NCBI GenBank assembly: GCA_023411175.1
Contig: JAEYPB010000090.1
Span: 1 to 15,015 of the forward strand
Reading direction: 5' to 3'
DNA: 15,015 bases
Source: Bacillota bacterium
Lineage (GTDB): Bacteria > Bacillota > Clostridia > Christensenellales > Aristaeellaceae
The notes under the pieces: generated by a model
What the model was told of the DNA's origin: nothing
Databases searched by the model: none
What the model saw: only the letters and a program-made list of their open reading frames with translations
Shown: one piece after another, positions 6,858 through 13,836 of the stretch
How positions within the stretch are numbered: the first letter of the stretch is position 1
Layout: every line of letters starts with the position of its first letter
Position numbers and translations under genes: made by a program

Positions 6858-6901
6858 ATATTTGATACAATATTGACTTTAAACCAGATTTGATATAATA
6901 T
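6858..6901 (+). promoter_or_regulatory. Twin direct-repeat operator candidate at the transporter promoter
   Basis: ATTTGATACAATAT (6860-6873) and ATTTGATATAATAT (6888-6901) match at 13 of 14 positions and start 28 bp apart. One copy lies against the -35 box and the other covers the -10 box. The first, extended to 6858, is an imperfect palindrome matching itself in reverse complement at about 12 of 16 positions, as GntR-family sites often do. Both share ATTTGAT with the palindrome in front of the GntR gene. Confidence 0.55.
6873..6901 (+). promoter_or_regulatory. Promoter of the sugar-acid transport and catabolism operon
   Basis: TTGACT at 6873-6878 is followed by a -10 region that can be read as TATAAT at 6894-6899 (15-bp spacer) or TAATAT at 6896-6901 (17-bp spacer). 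It lies in the most AT-rich stretch of the window, 90 bp after the GntR stop codon. The interval 6768-6857 between them holds only a weak 5-bp hairpin (near 6776-6793) and no T tract. Confidence 0.7.
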
Positions 6902-7138
6902 ATAAACCGTGTGTGTACAGCAGGTCTGCGAAGCAGCCGACGGGAGTGAGCGGGCTGCGCGAATTCCGTCAGCCGGGCGGGCGATGCACCACTTGGACAG
7001 GATCCTCGATCGCCCTTTCGGGGCGATGACGGATAGATGCGTAAGTCCTTGGGAGCGGTCGGAGAGAAGGCAACCCTCGGGAGCGGGCCCCTGCTTTCCT
7101 CCCCATCCAAAGGCGCAATTCAGAAGGAGGGTTTCCAC
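6902..7138 (+). promoter_or_regulatory. Long structured 5' leader of the transporter mRNA, with alternative pairings
   Basis: There are about 237 nt between the promoter and the GTG start with no credible coding frame. Visible helices are GCAGCC (6933-6938) with GGCTGC (6953-6958); ATCGCCC (7009-7015) with GGGCGAT (7021-7027); and TCCGTC (6965-6970) with GACGGA (7028-7033), enclosing the second. A second GGGCGAT at 6979-6985 could take the same ATCGCCC partner, so two structures exclude one another. CCTCC (7098-7102) can pair with the Shine-Dalgarno GGAGG (7126-7130). CTCCC (7099-7103) can instead pair with either of two GGGAG copies (7051, 7079). No intrinsic terminator is present, so any control would act on translation or stability. 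I recognise no known riboswitch or T-box core. Confidence 0.5.
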
Positions 7139-8422
7139 GTGAAGAAGTTCCTGGCTCTGCTCCTGGGGTTGATGATGATCGTTTCCATGCTGAGCGTTGC
7201 CTCCGCGGAATCGAGCCCGGTGACGATTTCGGTATGGTGCGCTTATGCCGGCGAAGATCCGTACGGTAAGTACTCGTATGAGTACGCCGAGAAGTTCATG
7301 GCCGCCAACCCGGGCATCAAGGTGGAAGTGACCGCGGTCAGCAGCAACGATATCTATGCGAAGCTTGCTGCGATGGCGACCACGCCCGACGATCTCCCGA
7401 CGCTGTTCTACACCAGCGCCGACCAGGCCCCCAGCCTCGTCGACATCGGCCTGGTTGAGGACATGACCAACTACCTGACGGCCGATGAGCTCGCGTCGTT
7501 CGGCAACGGCGTTGTCGACGGCTGCCAGGTGGGCGGCATCATGGCCTACTACCCGATCGACCTGCAGCCGCTGGCGGTGCTCTACCGCATCGACCGCTTT
7601 GAAGAAGCGGGTCTGACGCCCCCCGCGACCTGGGACGAGTTCCTGGCCGTTTCCCAGGCTCTGACCAAGGATACCAACAGCGACGGCACGACCGACGAGT
7701 GGGGCTTCTCGATGGTCGGCTCCAACAACAGCTCCGGTCAGTCGCGCTTCATGTCCTACCTTTGGAGCAACGGCCTCAAGGTCGTCTTTAAGGATGGCGA
7801 CCAGTGGAAGACCGACATCGAAACGCCGGAATTCCTGAAGGCCTTCACCTTCTGGACCGACATGAACAACGTGCACAAGGTCGTGCCGGAAGGCATCACC
7901 GAGATCACGTACCCGACCGCCGCGAACTACTTCGCGATGGGCTACACCAGCACGATGGTCTCCGGCGGCAACGCGATGGGCGTGACCTACGCCGCTGCGC
8001 CGGACCTGAAAGGCAAGATCGGCACCTTCCCGATGCCTGGCTCCGAGCCCGGCTCGATGATGAACACCGAAGGCTATGCGCTGTCGAAGAACGCCACCGA
8101 AGAGCAGAAGAAGGCGGCCGTCGAGTACTGCAAGTTCTATGCCTCGAACGACGCCGAAATGCGCTTCTGGCAGGAGAGCGGCAAGCTGCCCTCCAGCGCC
8201 GCGGGCCTTGCCAGCGAGTACCTGCAGGGTCAGGACTACGCGGGCTTCCTGCAGACCATTGCCAACGGCTGCCGTCCGGTGAACGACTTCCCGGGCATGG
8301 GCGCCCTCAAGCAGCTGCTGGGCGACGCGTACTCCGCGGTGTTCGCCGGTGAAAAGACCAACGAGCAGGCCGTGGCTGACCTCAGCGCCGGCATGGCCGA
8401 GCTCCTCGAGGACTACAACTAA
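7139..8422 (+). CDS. CUT1-family ABC transporter solute-binding protein (extracellular family 1)
   Basis: This 427-residue protein should capture a sugar or sugar-acid ligand outside the cell for the two permeases downstream. The start is the GTG at 7139, eight bases after AAGGAGGG (7124-7131); the frame is open further upstream but that part lies in the leader and does not look coding. A signal peptide fills residues 1-23 (VKKFLALLLGL, hydrophobic core, then SVASA-ES), predicted for signal peptidase I. Unusually for a Gram-positive solute-binding protein, no lipobox cysteine follows. The mature start TISVWCAYAGEDPYGKY and the later PATWDEFLAVSQALT and EGYALSKNATEEQKKAAVEY segments are typical of MalE/UgpB-like family 1 proteins. 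It is the first and probably most highly expressed gene of the operon, followed by a stable hairpin. The ligand cannot be told from sequence; the neighbours suggest a sugar acid or a uronate-containing oligomer. Confidence 0.9.
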   Translation: MKKFLALLLGLMMIVSMLSVASAESSPVTISVWCAYAGEDPYGKYSYEYAEKFMAANPGIKVEVTAVSSNDIYAKLAAMATTPDDLPTLFYTSADQAPSLVDIGLVEDMTNYLTADELASFGNGVVDGCQVGGIMAYYPIDLQPLAVLYRIDRFEEAGLTPPATWDEFLAVSQALTKDTNSDGTTDEWGFSMVGSNNSSGQSRFMSYLWSNGLKVVFKDGDQWKTDIETPEFLKAFTFWTDMNNVHKVVPEGITEITYPTAANYFAMGYTSTMVSGGNAMGVTYAAAPDLKGKIGTFPMPGSEPGSMMNTEGYALSKNATEEQKKAAVEYCKFYASNDAEMRFWQESGKLPSSAAGLASEYLQGQDYAGFLQTIANGCRPVNDFPGMGALKQLLGDAYSAVFAGEKTNEQAVADLSAGMAELLEDYN

Positions 8423-8431
8423 TTAAGGTTC

Positions 8432-8471
8432 GGACAGGGGAGAGGGGAGCTCCCGCTCCTCGCCCCTGTCC
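8432..8471 (+). terminator. Intercistronic stem-loop after the solute-binding protein
   Basis: GGACAGGGG (8432-8440) pairs perfectly with CCCCTGTCC (8463-8471), and an inner GGAGC/GCTCC helix caps a TCCC loop. Only TTTGATCGATTCTT follows, so it is probably a partial terminator or 3'-end stabiliser that keeps the binding protein more abundant than the permeases. This is a common arrangement in ABC operons. Confidence 0.65.
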
Positions 8472-8503
8472 TTTGATCGATTCTTGAGGGAGGTGCGAAC
8501 GCG

Positions 8504-9409
8504 ATGGCATCCTTGACGGTGAAGCGAAAAGCTGCGATGGGCAGGATGGACAGGCGGCAGCAGGGAATTGGCTACGGTTTCGTCCTACCGGCGGTGATCA
8601 TTATGGTGGCGCTGATCATCTATCCGATGCTTTACGGCGTCTATTTGAGCTTTTTCAATACCAATCTGGTCACCCGATGGGATTTCGTGGGTTTGAAGTA
8701 TTACCAGCAGGCCGTTACCCAGCCCGAATTCGCGTCCACGGTGCTGCTCACTTTCAAGTTCATGCTGCTGGTGGTCGCGGGGCACTTTCTGCTGGGCTTT
8801 GTGCTGGCTTCTTTCCTCAACAAGGAATTCAAGGGCCGCCTGGCTTTCCGCATCATCTTTATGCTGCCGTGGCTCTTCCCTGAAACCGTGGTGGCGCTCC
8901 TGTTTACGTGGATCATGAATCCGATGTACGGCGTGCTCAACGCGATTTTAAAAGGGATGGGGCTGATCTCCGGCAACATTTCATGGCTGGGCACGGCGGA
9001 GCTCGCGTTTCCGTCGGTGGTATTCGCGTGCATTTGGAAGGGCTATCCGCTAGTCATGACGATGATTCTCGCGGGCATGCAGGCGATCTCCAACGATTTG
9101 TACGAGGCATCCCACATCGACGGCGCCAACCGCTGGCAGCAGTTCCTGCACGTCACGGTGCCTTCGCTGAAGCCCGTACTGACGACCACGCTCATCCTGG
9201 ACAGCGTTTGGTGGTTCAAGCAGTACACGCTGGTCTATACGATGACCGCGGGCGGCCCGGGCAGCTCGACCAGCCTGATCAGCCTGAACATTTTCTCGAC
9301 CGCGTTCGAATCCCTGCGCTTTGGCAAGGCGTCGGCCTGGGCGGTTATCGTGTTTGTAATCTGCTATTTGATCAGCAAAGTATATAGGGTGGTGTTACGA
9401 GATGACTAA
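8504..9409 (+). CDS. CUT1 ABC transporter permease, MalF/UgpA type
   Basis: This is a 301-residue membrane permease with a basic N-terminus and about six transmembrane segments: residues 23-48, 78-105, 115-137, 168-190, 225-245 and 280-296. The EAA loop that docks the ATPase is at 200-223 (LYEASHIDGANRWQQFLHVT, then VPSLKP). FVGLKYYQQAV after the first segment is the usual FxGLxNY-like motif of this family. GAGGGAGGTG at 8486-8495 precedes the ATG at 8504. It overlaps the next permease by 8 bp, so the two are translationally coupled and form a heterodimer in the membrane. No gene for the ATP-hydrolysing subunit is nearby. Confidence 0.93.
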   Translation: MASLTVKRKAAMGRMDRRQQGIGYGFVLPAVIIMVALIIYPMLYGVYLSFFNTNLVTRWDFVGLKYYQQAVTQPEFASTVLLTFKFMLLVVAGHFLLGFVLASFLNKEFKGRLAFRIIFMLPWLFPETVVALLFTWIMNPMYGVLNAILKGMGLISGNISWLGTAELAFPSVVFACIWKGYPLVMTMILAGMQAISNDLYEASHIDGANRWQQFLHVTVPSLKPVLTTTLILDSVWWFKQYTLVYTMTAGGPGSSTSLISLNIFSTAFESLRFGKASAWAVIVFVICYLISKVYRVVLRDD

Positions 9410-10250
9410 GCCAGGCAAGCGCGCCAAAACCCTCGCGAACAGCTCGCTGCGCTACGCGCTGCTCACGTTGCTGTCGCTGTTCATCCTTGTGCCGATTGCG
9501 TGGATGCTGTCCACCGCCTTCAAGACCGAGCCGCAAACCTACATGCCCAACCCGACCTGGATTCCGCAGCCGTTTTCGTTTGATTCTTTCACCAAATTCT
9601 GGAAGATCTACGACTTCGGCCGGATGACGCTCAACAGCCTGATTACCTGCGCCTTCTCCACGCTGATCTGCGTGACGGCGTCGTGCCTTTCGGGCTATGG
9701 CATTACGCGCTACAAGTTTGTCGGAAAGAAGCTGTACATGGGGTTCCTGCTGGTGACGCAGATGTTCCCCAGCGTCATGCTGGTGGTTCCCTTTTACTCG
9801 ATCCTCACCACCTACCGGATGAACAACACGCTCCTGGGCCTCATCGTCGTATACGCGGCCACCAACGTCGCGTTTTCGACGTGGATGATGGTTTCCTACT
9901 TCAAGACCATCCCCACAGAGTTGGACGAGGCCGCCCGTGTTGACGGCGCATCCGCATTCTACACCTTCTGGAAGATCATCCTGCCGCTGACGCTCCCGGG
10001 CATTGCGTCGGTTTCGATCTTCACCTTCATCAATGGCTGGAACGAATACATGTACTCGGCGGTTCTGATGTCCAAAGACTCGCTCAAAACCCTGACGGTG
10101 GGCATCGTGTCGCTCAACACGCAGTACCAGGTCAAGTGGAACGACCTGATGGCGGCTTCCTCCTTCTCATGCCTGCCGCTGATCATCCTGTTCGTCTGCT
10201 TCCAGAGGTACTTTATCGCCGGAATGACGAGCGGCGCCGTAAAGAGCTGA
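9402..10250 (+). CDS. CUT1 ABC transporter permease, MalG/UgpE type
   Basis: This 282-residue partner permease has about six membrane helices, starting at residues 17-38 (ALLTLLSLFILVPIAWML) and followed by the family stretch STAFKTEPQTY. The EAA loop is at 173-199: ELDEAARVDGASAFYTFWKI followed by ILPLTLPG. NGWNEYMYSAVL (211-222) is also typical of MalG-type proteins. The ATG lies inside the end of the previous gene, with AGGGTGGTG just upstream. The C-terminus RYFIAGMTSGAVKS is the standard family ending, so the protein is complete. Confidence 0.93.
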   Translation: MTKPGKRAKTLANSSLRYALLTLLSLFILVPIAWMLSTAFKTEPQTYMPNPTWIPQPFSFDSFTKFWKIYDFGRMTLNSLITCAFSTLICVTASCLSGYGITRYKFVGKKLYMGFLLVTQMFPSVMLVVPFYSILTTYRMNNTLLGLIVVYAATNVAFSTWMMVSYFKTIPTELDEAARVDGASAFYTFWKIILPLTLPGIASVSIFTFINGWNEYMYSAVLMSKDSLKTLTVGIVSLNTQYQVKWNDLMAASSFSCLPLIILFVCFQRYFIAGMTSGAVKS

Positions 10251-10291
10251 GTACATCGGGAAGATACATATGAAACGGGAGGGACAACTTC

Positions 10292-11509
10292 ATGGCTGGC
10301 GTGACCATCCGGGACGTTAAAACCTTTGTCACGGCGCCCCGGGGCATCAATTTGGTGGTTGTCAGGGTGGAGACCAATGTGCCCGGCCTGGTAGGCCACG
10401 GCTGCGCGACGTTCACCTGGCGCGCAAAAGCGGTGGTCGCCGCGATTGACGATTACCTGAGGCCGCTCGTGATCGGGAAAGACGCGGCCAATATCGAAGA
10501 CATCTGGCAAACCGCCATGGGCGGTTCCTATTGGCGAAACGGGCCGGTGCTCAACAACGCGCTGTCCGGCATTGACGAGGCGCTTTGGGACATCAAAGGC
10601 AAGCTCGCGAACATGCCGCTCTATGACCTGTTTGGCGGCAAGTGCCGGGAAGGCATCGCCGTCTACCGTCATGCCGACGGAAGCAGCTACGAGGAAGTGG
10701 ATCAGACGATCCAGTCCTACATTGATCAGGGCTATCGTTATATCCGCGTGCACATGGGCACCTACGGCGGCAACATGTATGGCTCGAAAAACCGTGAGAT
10801 GCACCGGCCGGAAAACTGCCCGCCCGGCGCATACTACGACCCCCGCGCCTACATGCGCAGCGTGGTCAAACTGTTTGAGCATGTACGTGAAAAGTTTGGC
10901 TGGGAGATCGAGCTGATGCACGACGTGCATGAGCGGCTGTCCCTGGCCGACACGCTGAGCTTTGCCAAGGATATGGAGCCGTTCAAGCTGTTCTTCCTGG
11001 AGGACTCGCTCCCGCCGGACCAGATCGAATACTTCAAGTACCTGCGGACGCAGACGGCTGTGCCGCTGGCGATGGGCGAATTGTTCACCCATCCGCTGGA
11101 GTGGAAGCAGATCGTCCAGAACCAGTGGATCGACTTTATCCGCGTACACCTGAGCGACATCGGCGGTCTCACGCCCGCGCGAAAGCTGGCCGCCTTCTGC
11201 GAGGCATACGGCGTGCGCACCGCCTGGCACGGCCCGAACGACCTGTCGCCCATCGGCATGGCCGCGCAGATGCAACTGGATCTGAGCGTGCCCAACTTCG
11301 GCATCCAGGAATTCGCAGGCTTCGACGAGCGCGAGCAGGAGGTTTTCCCTGGCTGCCCCGAGGTGCGCGACGGCTATGCGTACCTGACCGATCGCCCGGG
11401 CATCGGCGTCGACTTCAATGAGAAGGCTGCCGCGAAGTACCCCTTCGCCGAGATGGATTTCGGCTGGCTCTACGCCCGGCTGAAGGACGGAACCGCCGTC
11501 CGGCCCTGA
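10292..11509 (+). CDS. manD: Enolase-superfamily sugar-acid dehydratase, ManD/RspA family (D-mannonate or D-gluconate dehydratase)
   Basis: This 405-residue protein is expected to dehydrate D-mannonate (or D-gluconate) to 2-keto-3-deoxy-D-gluconate. The N-terminal capping domain runs to about residue 115, followed by the barrel. Mg ligands are D211 (LMHDVHERL), E237 (FLEDSLPP) and E263 (AMGELF), at nearly the same positions as in characterised ManD proteins. Candidate catalytic residues are H213, Y158 in the RVHMGTYGG loop, R152 and H313 in AWHGPNDLSPIG. The WHGPxDxSPxG motif marks the ManD/RspA group and separates it from galactonate dehydratase. GGGAGGGA at 10277-10284 sets the ATG. It lies 41 bp after the permeases and before a KDG kinase, so product and next enzyme match. 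Family members vary widely in activity and some are nearly inactive, so the exact substrate is open. Confidence 0.85.
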   Translation: MAGVTIRDVKTFVTAPRGINLVVVRVETNVPGLVGHGCATFTWRAKAVVAAIDDYLRPLVIGKDAANIEDIWQTAMGGSYWRNGPVLNNALSGIDEALWDIKGKLANMPLYDLFGGKCREGIAVYRHADGSSYEEVDQTIQSYIDQGYRYIRVHMGTYGGNMYGSKNREMHRPENCPPGAYYDPRAYMRSVVKLFEHVREKFGWEIELMHDVHERLSLADTLSFAKDMEPFKLFFLEDSLPPDQIEYFKYLRTQTAVPLAMGELFTHPLEWKQIVQNQWIDFIRVHLSDIGGLTPARKLAAFCEAYGVRTAWHGPNDLSPIGMAAQMQLDLSVPNFGIQEFAGFDEREQEVFPGCPEVRDGYAYLTDRPGIGVDFNEKAAAKYPFAEMDFGWLYARLKDGTAVRP

Positions 11510-11522
11510 TTAAAAAAAAGCG

Positions 11523-11556
11523 GAGCGCCCGCGGCCCATGCGGGCCGCGGGCGCTC
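11523..11556. terminator. Very stable 15-bp hairpin between manD and kdgK
   Basis: GAGCGCCCGCGGCCC (11523-11537) and its perfect complement (11542-11556) flank an ATGC loop. On the plus strand only CTTAAC follows, so it should stop polymerase poorly and may act as a partial terminator or processing hairpin. On the minus strand it is followed by eight T (the A run at 11512-11519), so it would be an efficient terminator for transcripts coming from the right. Confidence 0.75.
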
Positions 11557-11577
11557 TTAACGGAAGAAGGATGCATT

Positions 11578-12606
11578 ATGCCCTCGAAAGTGGTAACCTT
11601 TGGCGAAATCATGCTCAGGCTCAAGCCGTCAGGCTTCGAGCGGTTTCTGCAGACCCCGGCGTTTGAGGCGACCTTCGGCGGCGGCGAAGCCAACGTGGCG
11701 GTGAGCCTCGCCAATTTCGGCATGGACGCTTCGTTCATAACCGTGCTTCCGGACAACGACATTGCGCACGCTTGCCTGCGCGAGATGCGCGGGTTCGGCG
11801 TGGACGTGTCGCACGTCGCGCTGAAGGATGGCCGCATCGGCATTTACTACCTTGAAGCGGGCGCGGTGCAGCGCCCCTCCAAGGTGATCTACGATCGCGC
11901 GGGCAGCGCGATCGCAAGCGCCAAGCCGGGCGATATCGATTGGGAAAAGGCGCTTCGCGGCGCGACGTGGCTGCACATCACCGGCATCACGCCTGCGATT
12001 TCGGAGGGCGCGGCACAGCTGTCCGTCGAGGCGGTGAAAGCCGCGAAGGCGCTGGGGCTGGAAGTCAGCTGCGATCTCAATTACCGCAAGAACCTTTGGA
12101 AGTACGGAAAGCGCGCCGACGAGGTGATGCCCGAGATCGTCCGCCTGACCGACACGATCGTCGCCAACGAAGAGGATTTTGAAAAGGCCCTGGGCATTCG
12201 CGCCGGATCTGATGTGGAGGGCGGAGAACTGAACGCCGAACAGTACCGCGAGGTTGCGCGCGAGGCGATGGCGGCCTATCCGAACGTCAAGCGCATCGCG
12301 ATCACGCTGCGCGAATCGCGCTCCGCCAGCCACAATAACTGGAGCGCCTGCCTGTACGACGGCTCCTTCCACGTGAGCCGGCGCTATGCGATCACCCACA
12401 TCGTCGACCGGGTGGGCGGCGGCGACAGCTTCAGCGCGGGGCTGATCTATGGGCTGAATGCCTATCGGAACCCTGCGGAGGCGCTGGAGTTCGCGGTGGC
12501 GGCGTCCTGCCTAAAGCATACCATCGGCGGAGACTACAACCGCGTCACCGTCCGCGAGGTCGAAAGCCTGATGAAGGGCTCCGGCTCCGGCCGCGTCCAG
12601 CGATAG
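11578..12606 (+). CDS. kdgK: 2-keto-3-deoxygluconate kinase (PfkB family), copy 1
   Basis: This 342-residue sugar kinase should phosphorylate 2-keto-3-deoxygluconate with ATP to give KDPG. PfkB landmarks are the substrate motif GGGEANVAVSL (34-44); YYLEAGAVQRPSKVIYDRA (90-108), including R107; SCDLNYRKNLW (164-174), typical of KDG kinases; VANEED (195-200); and the anion-hole and catalytic motif DRVGGGDSFSAG (277-288) with D283 as base. It ends GSGSGRVQR. AAGAAGGATG precedes the ATG at 11578. It follows the ManD-type dehydratase whose product is its substrate and is the last gene before a strong terminator. A paralogue of roughly half identity (by eye) lies convergently at 13837-14859. Confidence 0.9.
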   Translation: MPSKVVTFGEIMLRLKPSGFERFLQTPAFEATFGGGEANVAVSLANFGMDASFITVLPDNDIAHACLREMRGFGVDVSHVALKDGRIGIYYLEAGAVQRPSKVIYDRAGSAIASAKPGDIDWEKALRGATWLHITGITPAISEGAAQLSVEAVKAAKALGLEVSCDLNYRKNLWKYGKRADEVMPEIVRLTDTIVANEEDFEKALGIRAGSDVEGGELNAEQYREVAREAMAAYPNVKRIAITLRESRSASHNNWSACLYDGSFHVSRRYAITHIVDRVGGGDSFSAGLIYGLNAYRNPAEALEFAVAASCLKHTIGGDYNRVTVREVESLMKGSGSGRVQR

Positions 12607-12619
12607 CTCGAACGGCAAT

Positions 12620-12657
12620 AAAACCCCTCCGCGAAAAGAATTGCGCGGAGGGGTTTT
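12620..12657. terminator. Symmetrical bidirectional terminator between the convergent modules
   Basis: AAAACCCCTCCGCG (12620-12633) and CGCGGAGGGGTTTT (12644-12657) form a perfect 14-bp stem around a 10-base loop. The GC-rich core is flanked by A4 and T4 on both strands. It lies 14 bp past the plus-strand kinase stop and 13 bp past the minus-strand dgoD stop, so it can end both converging operons. Confidence 0.9.
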
Positions 12658-12670
12658 GATATCCCCGTTA

Positions 12671-13822
12671 TTACCACTCTGCCGGCGTGCCGTCCTCGTT
12701 GCGCCAGACTGGGCTCTTCCAGTCGTGGCCGCCTCTGGTGGCTTCCCGCACGTATTCCTCGTTGACTTCGATGCCCAGGCCCGGCCCTTTGGGCGGCGCG
12801 ACGAAGCCGTTTTCATAGTGGAACACGGACGCATTCTTGATGTAGTCCAGCAGCTCGTTCCCCTTGTTGTAGTGGATGCCCAGGCTCTGCTCTTGAATGA
12901 ATGCGTTGGGCGTTGCGCAGTCCAGTTGGATGCAGCTCGCCAGCGCGATCGGCCCCAGCGGGCAATGGGGCGCGACGGCCACGTCGTATGCCTCGGCCTG
13001 CGCGGCGATCCGGCGGCATTCGCTGAGGCCGCCGGCGTGGGAGAGGTCCGGCTGCACGATGTCGACGATCCCCGCCTCGAGGATTTTCTTGAAGTCCCAG
13101 CGGGAGTACATCCGCTCGCCGGTGGCGATGGGCGCGCTGGTGTATTTTGCGATTTCGGCCAGCGCGTCCAGGTTCTCGGGCAGCACCGGCTCTTCGATGA
13201 ACATCAGCTTGAACGGATCCAGCTCTTTTGCGAGGATTTTGGCCATGGGCTTGTGCACGCGCCCGTGGAAGTCGATCGCCACATCCATCGTGTAGCCGAC
13301 CGCATCGCGGATCGCTGCCAGCTTTTTGACCGTGCCGTCCACTTTCTCAAACGAATCGATGAAGTGCATGGGCGCCTCGAAGGGGGTCATTTTGAGCGCG
13401 GTGTAGCCCATCGACCGCTTTTCGACCGCCTGTGTGGCCAGTTCCTCGGGCGTATCGCCGTGGATCCAGCTGTACATCCTCAGCTTGTCGCGCACGCAGC
13501 CGCCCATCAGATCGTATACCGGCACGCCCAGCGCCTTGCCCTTGATGTCCCACAGCGCCTGGTCGACGCCGGAGATCGCGCTCATCAGCACGGGGCCGCC
13601 GCGGTAAAACGCGCAGCGGTACATGGTCTGCCACAGGTATTCGATCCGGAACGGGTCCTGCCCGATCAAATACCCTTCCAGTTCGCGTACCGCCGCCGCG
13701 GTGGTCGCGGCGCGGCCCTCCACCACCGGCTCGCCCCAGCCGACGATGCCCTCATCGGTGGTCACCTTGAGGAACAGCCAGCGCGGCGGTACCAGAAACG
13801 TCTCAAGTCCTGTGATCTTCAT
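12671..13822 (-). CDS. dgoD: D-galactonate dehydratase
   Basis: This 383-residue enolase-superfamily enzyme converts D-galactonate to 2-keto-3-deoxygalactonate. It is collinear with E. coli DgoD over its whole length: PPRWLFLKVTTDEGIVGWGE near the start, FYRGGPVLMSAISGVDQALW (72-91), the HCPLGPIALASCIQLD block (286-301), QEQSLGIHYNKG and the C-terminal TPAEW. Mg ligands are D184 (DFHGRVH), E210 (FIEEPV) and E236 (GERM); catalytic histidines are H186 and H286. Each is one position later than recalled for the E. coli enzyme. AGGAGGT lies just before the ATG. The kinase gene upstream ends 14 bp before this start, so the two are cotranscribed. This is the clearest enzyme assignment in the window. 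Confidence 0.94.
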   Translation of the reverse strand: MKITGLETFLVPPRWLFLKVTTDEGIVGWGEPVVEGRAATTAAAVRELEGYLIGQDPFRIEYLWQTMYRCAFYRGGPVLMSAISGVDQALWDIKGKALGVPVYDLMGGCVRDKLRMYSWIHGDTPEELATQAVEKRSMGYTALKMTPFEAPMHFIDSFEKVDGTVKKLAAIRDAVGYTMDVAIDFHGRVHKPMAKILAKELDPFKLMFIEEPVLPENLDALAEIAKYTSAPIATGERMYSRWDFKKILEAGIVDIVQPDLSHAGGLSECRRIAAQAEAYDVAVAPHCPLGPIALASCIQLDCATPNAFIQEQSLGIHYNKGNELLDYIKNASVFHYENGFVAPPKGPGLGIEVNEEYVREATRGGHDWKSPVWRNEDGTPAEW

Positions 13823-13836
13823 TCGGGGTTACCTCC

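Noticed and set aside
6902..7138. T-box, SAM, cobalamin, c-di-GMP or glmS element in the leader
   Set aside because: I looked for the T-box UGGNACC core and for the conserved cores of the others and did not find them. The leader is reported only as unclassified structure.
6909..7142. A 77-codon leader peptide starting at GTG
   Set aside because: It has no ribosome binding site and a low-quality Arg/Pro-rich composition, and it covers the structured leader; structure explains the stretch better.
6686..7876. A 396-codon minus-strand open frame spanning the transporter promoter
   Set aside because: It crosses a clear promoter and leader and overlaps the solute-binding protein antisense; no family motif is visible.
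9959..11275. A 438-codon minus-strand open frame
   Set aside because: It is antisense to the MalG-type permease and the ManD-family dehydratase, with no recognisable domain or start signal. It is a shadow of high third-position GC.
10292..11509. Second galactonate dehydratase (DgoD)
   Set aside because: The WHGPNDLSPIG motif and overall pattern place it in the ManD/RspA group. The true DgoD is the minus-strand gene with the HCPLGPIALAS block.
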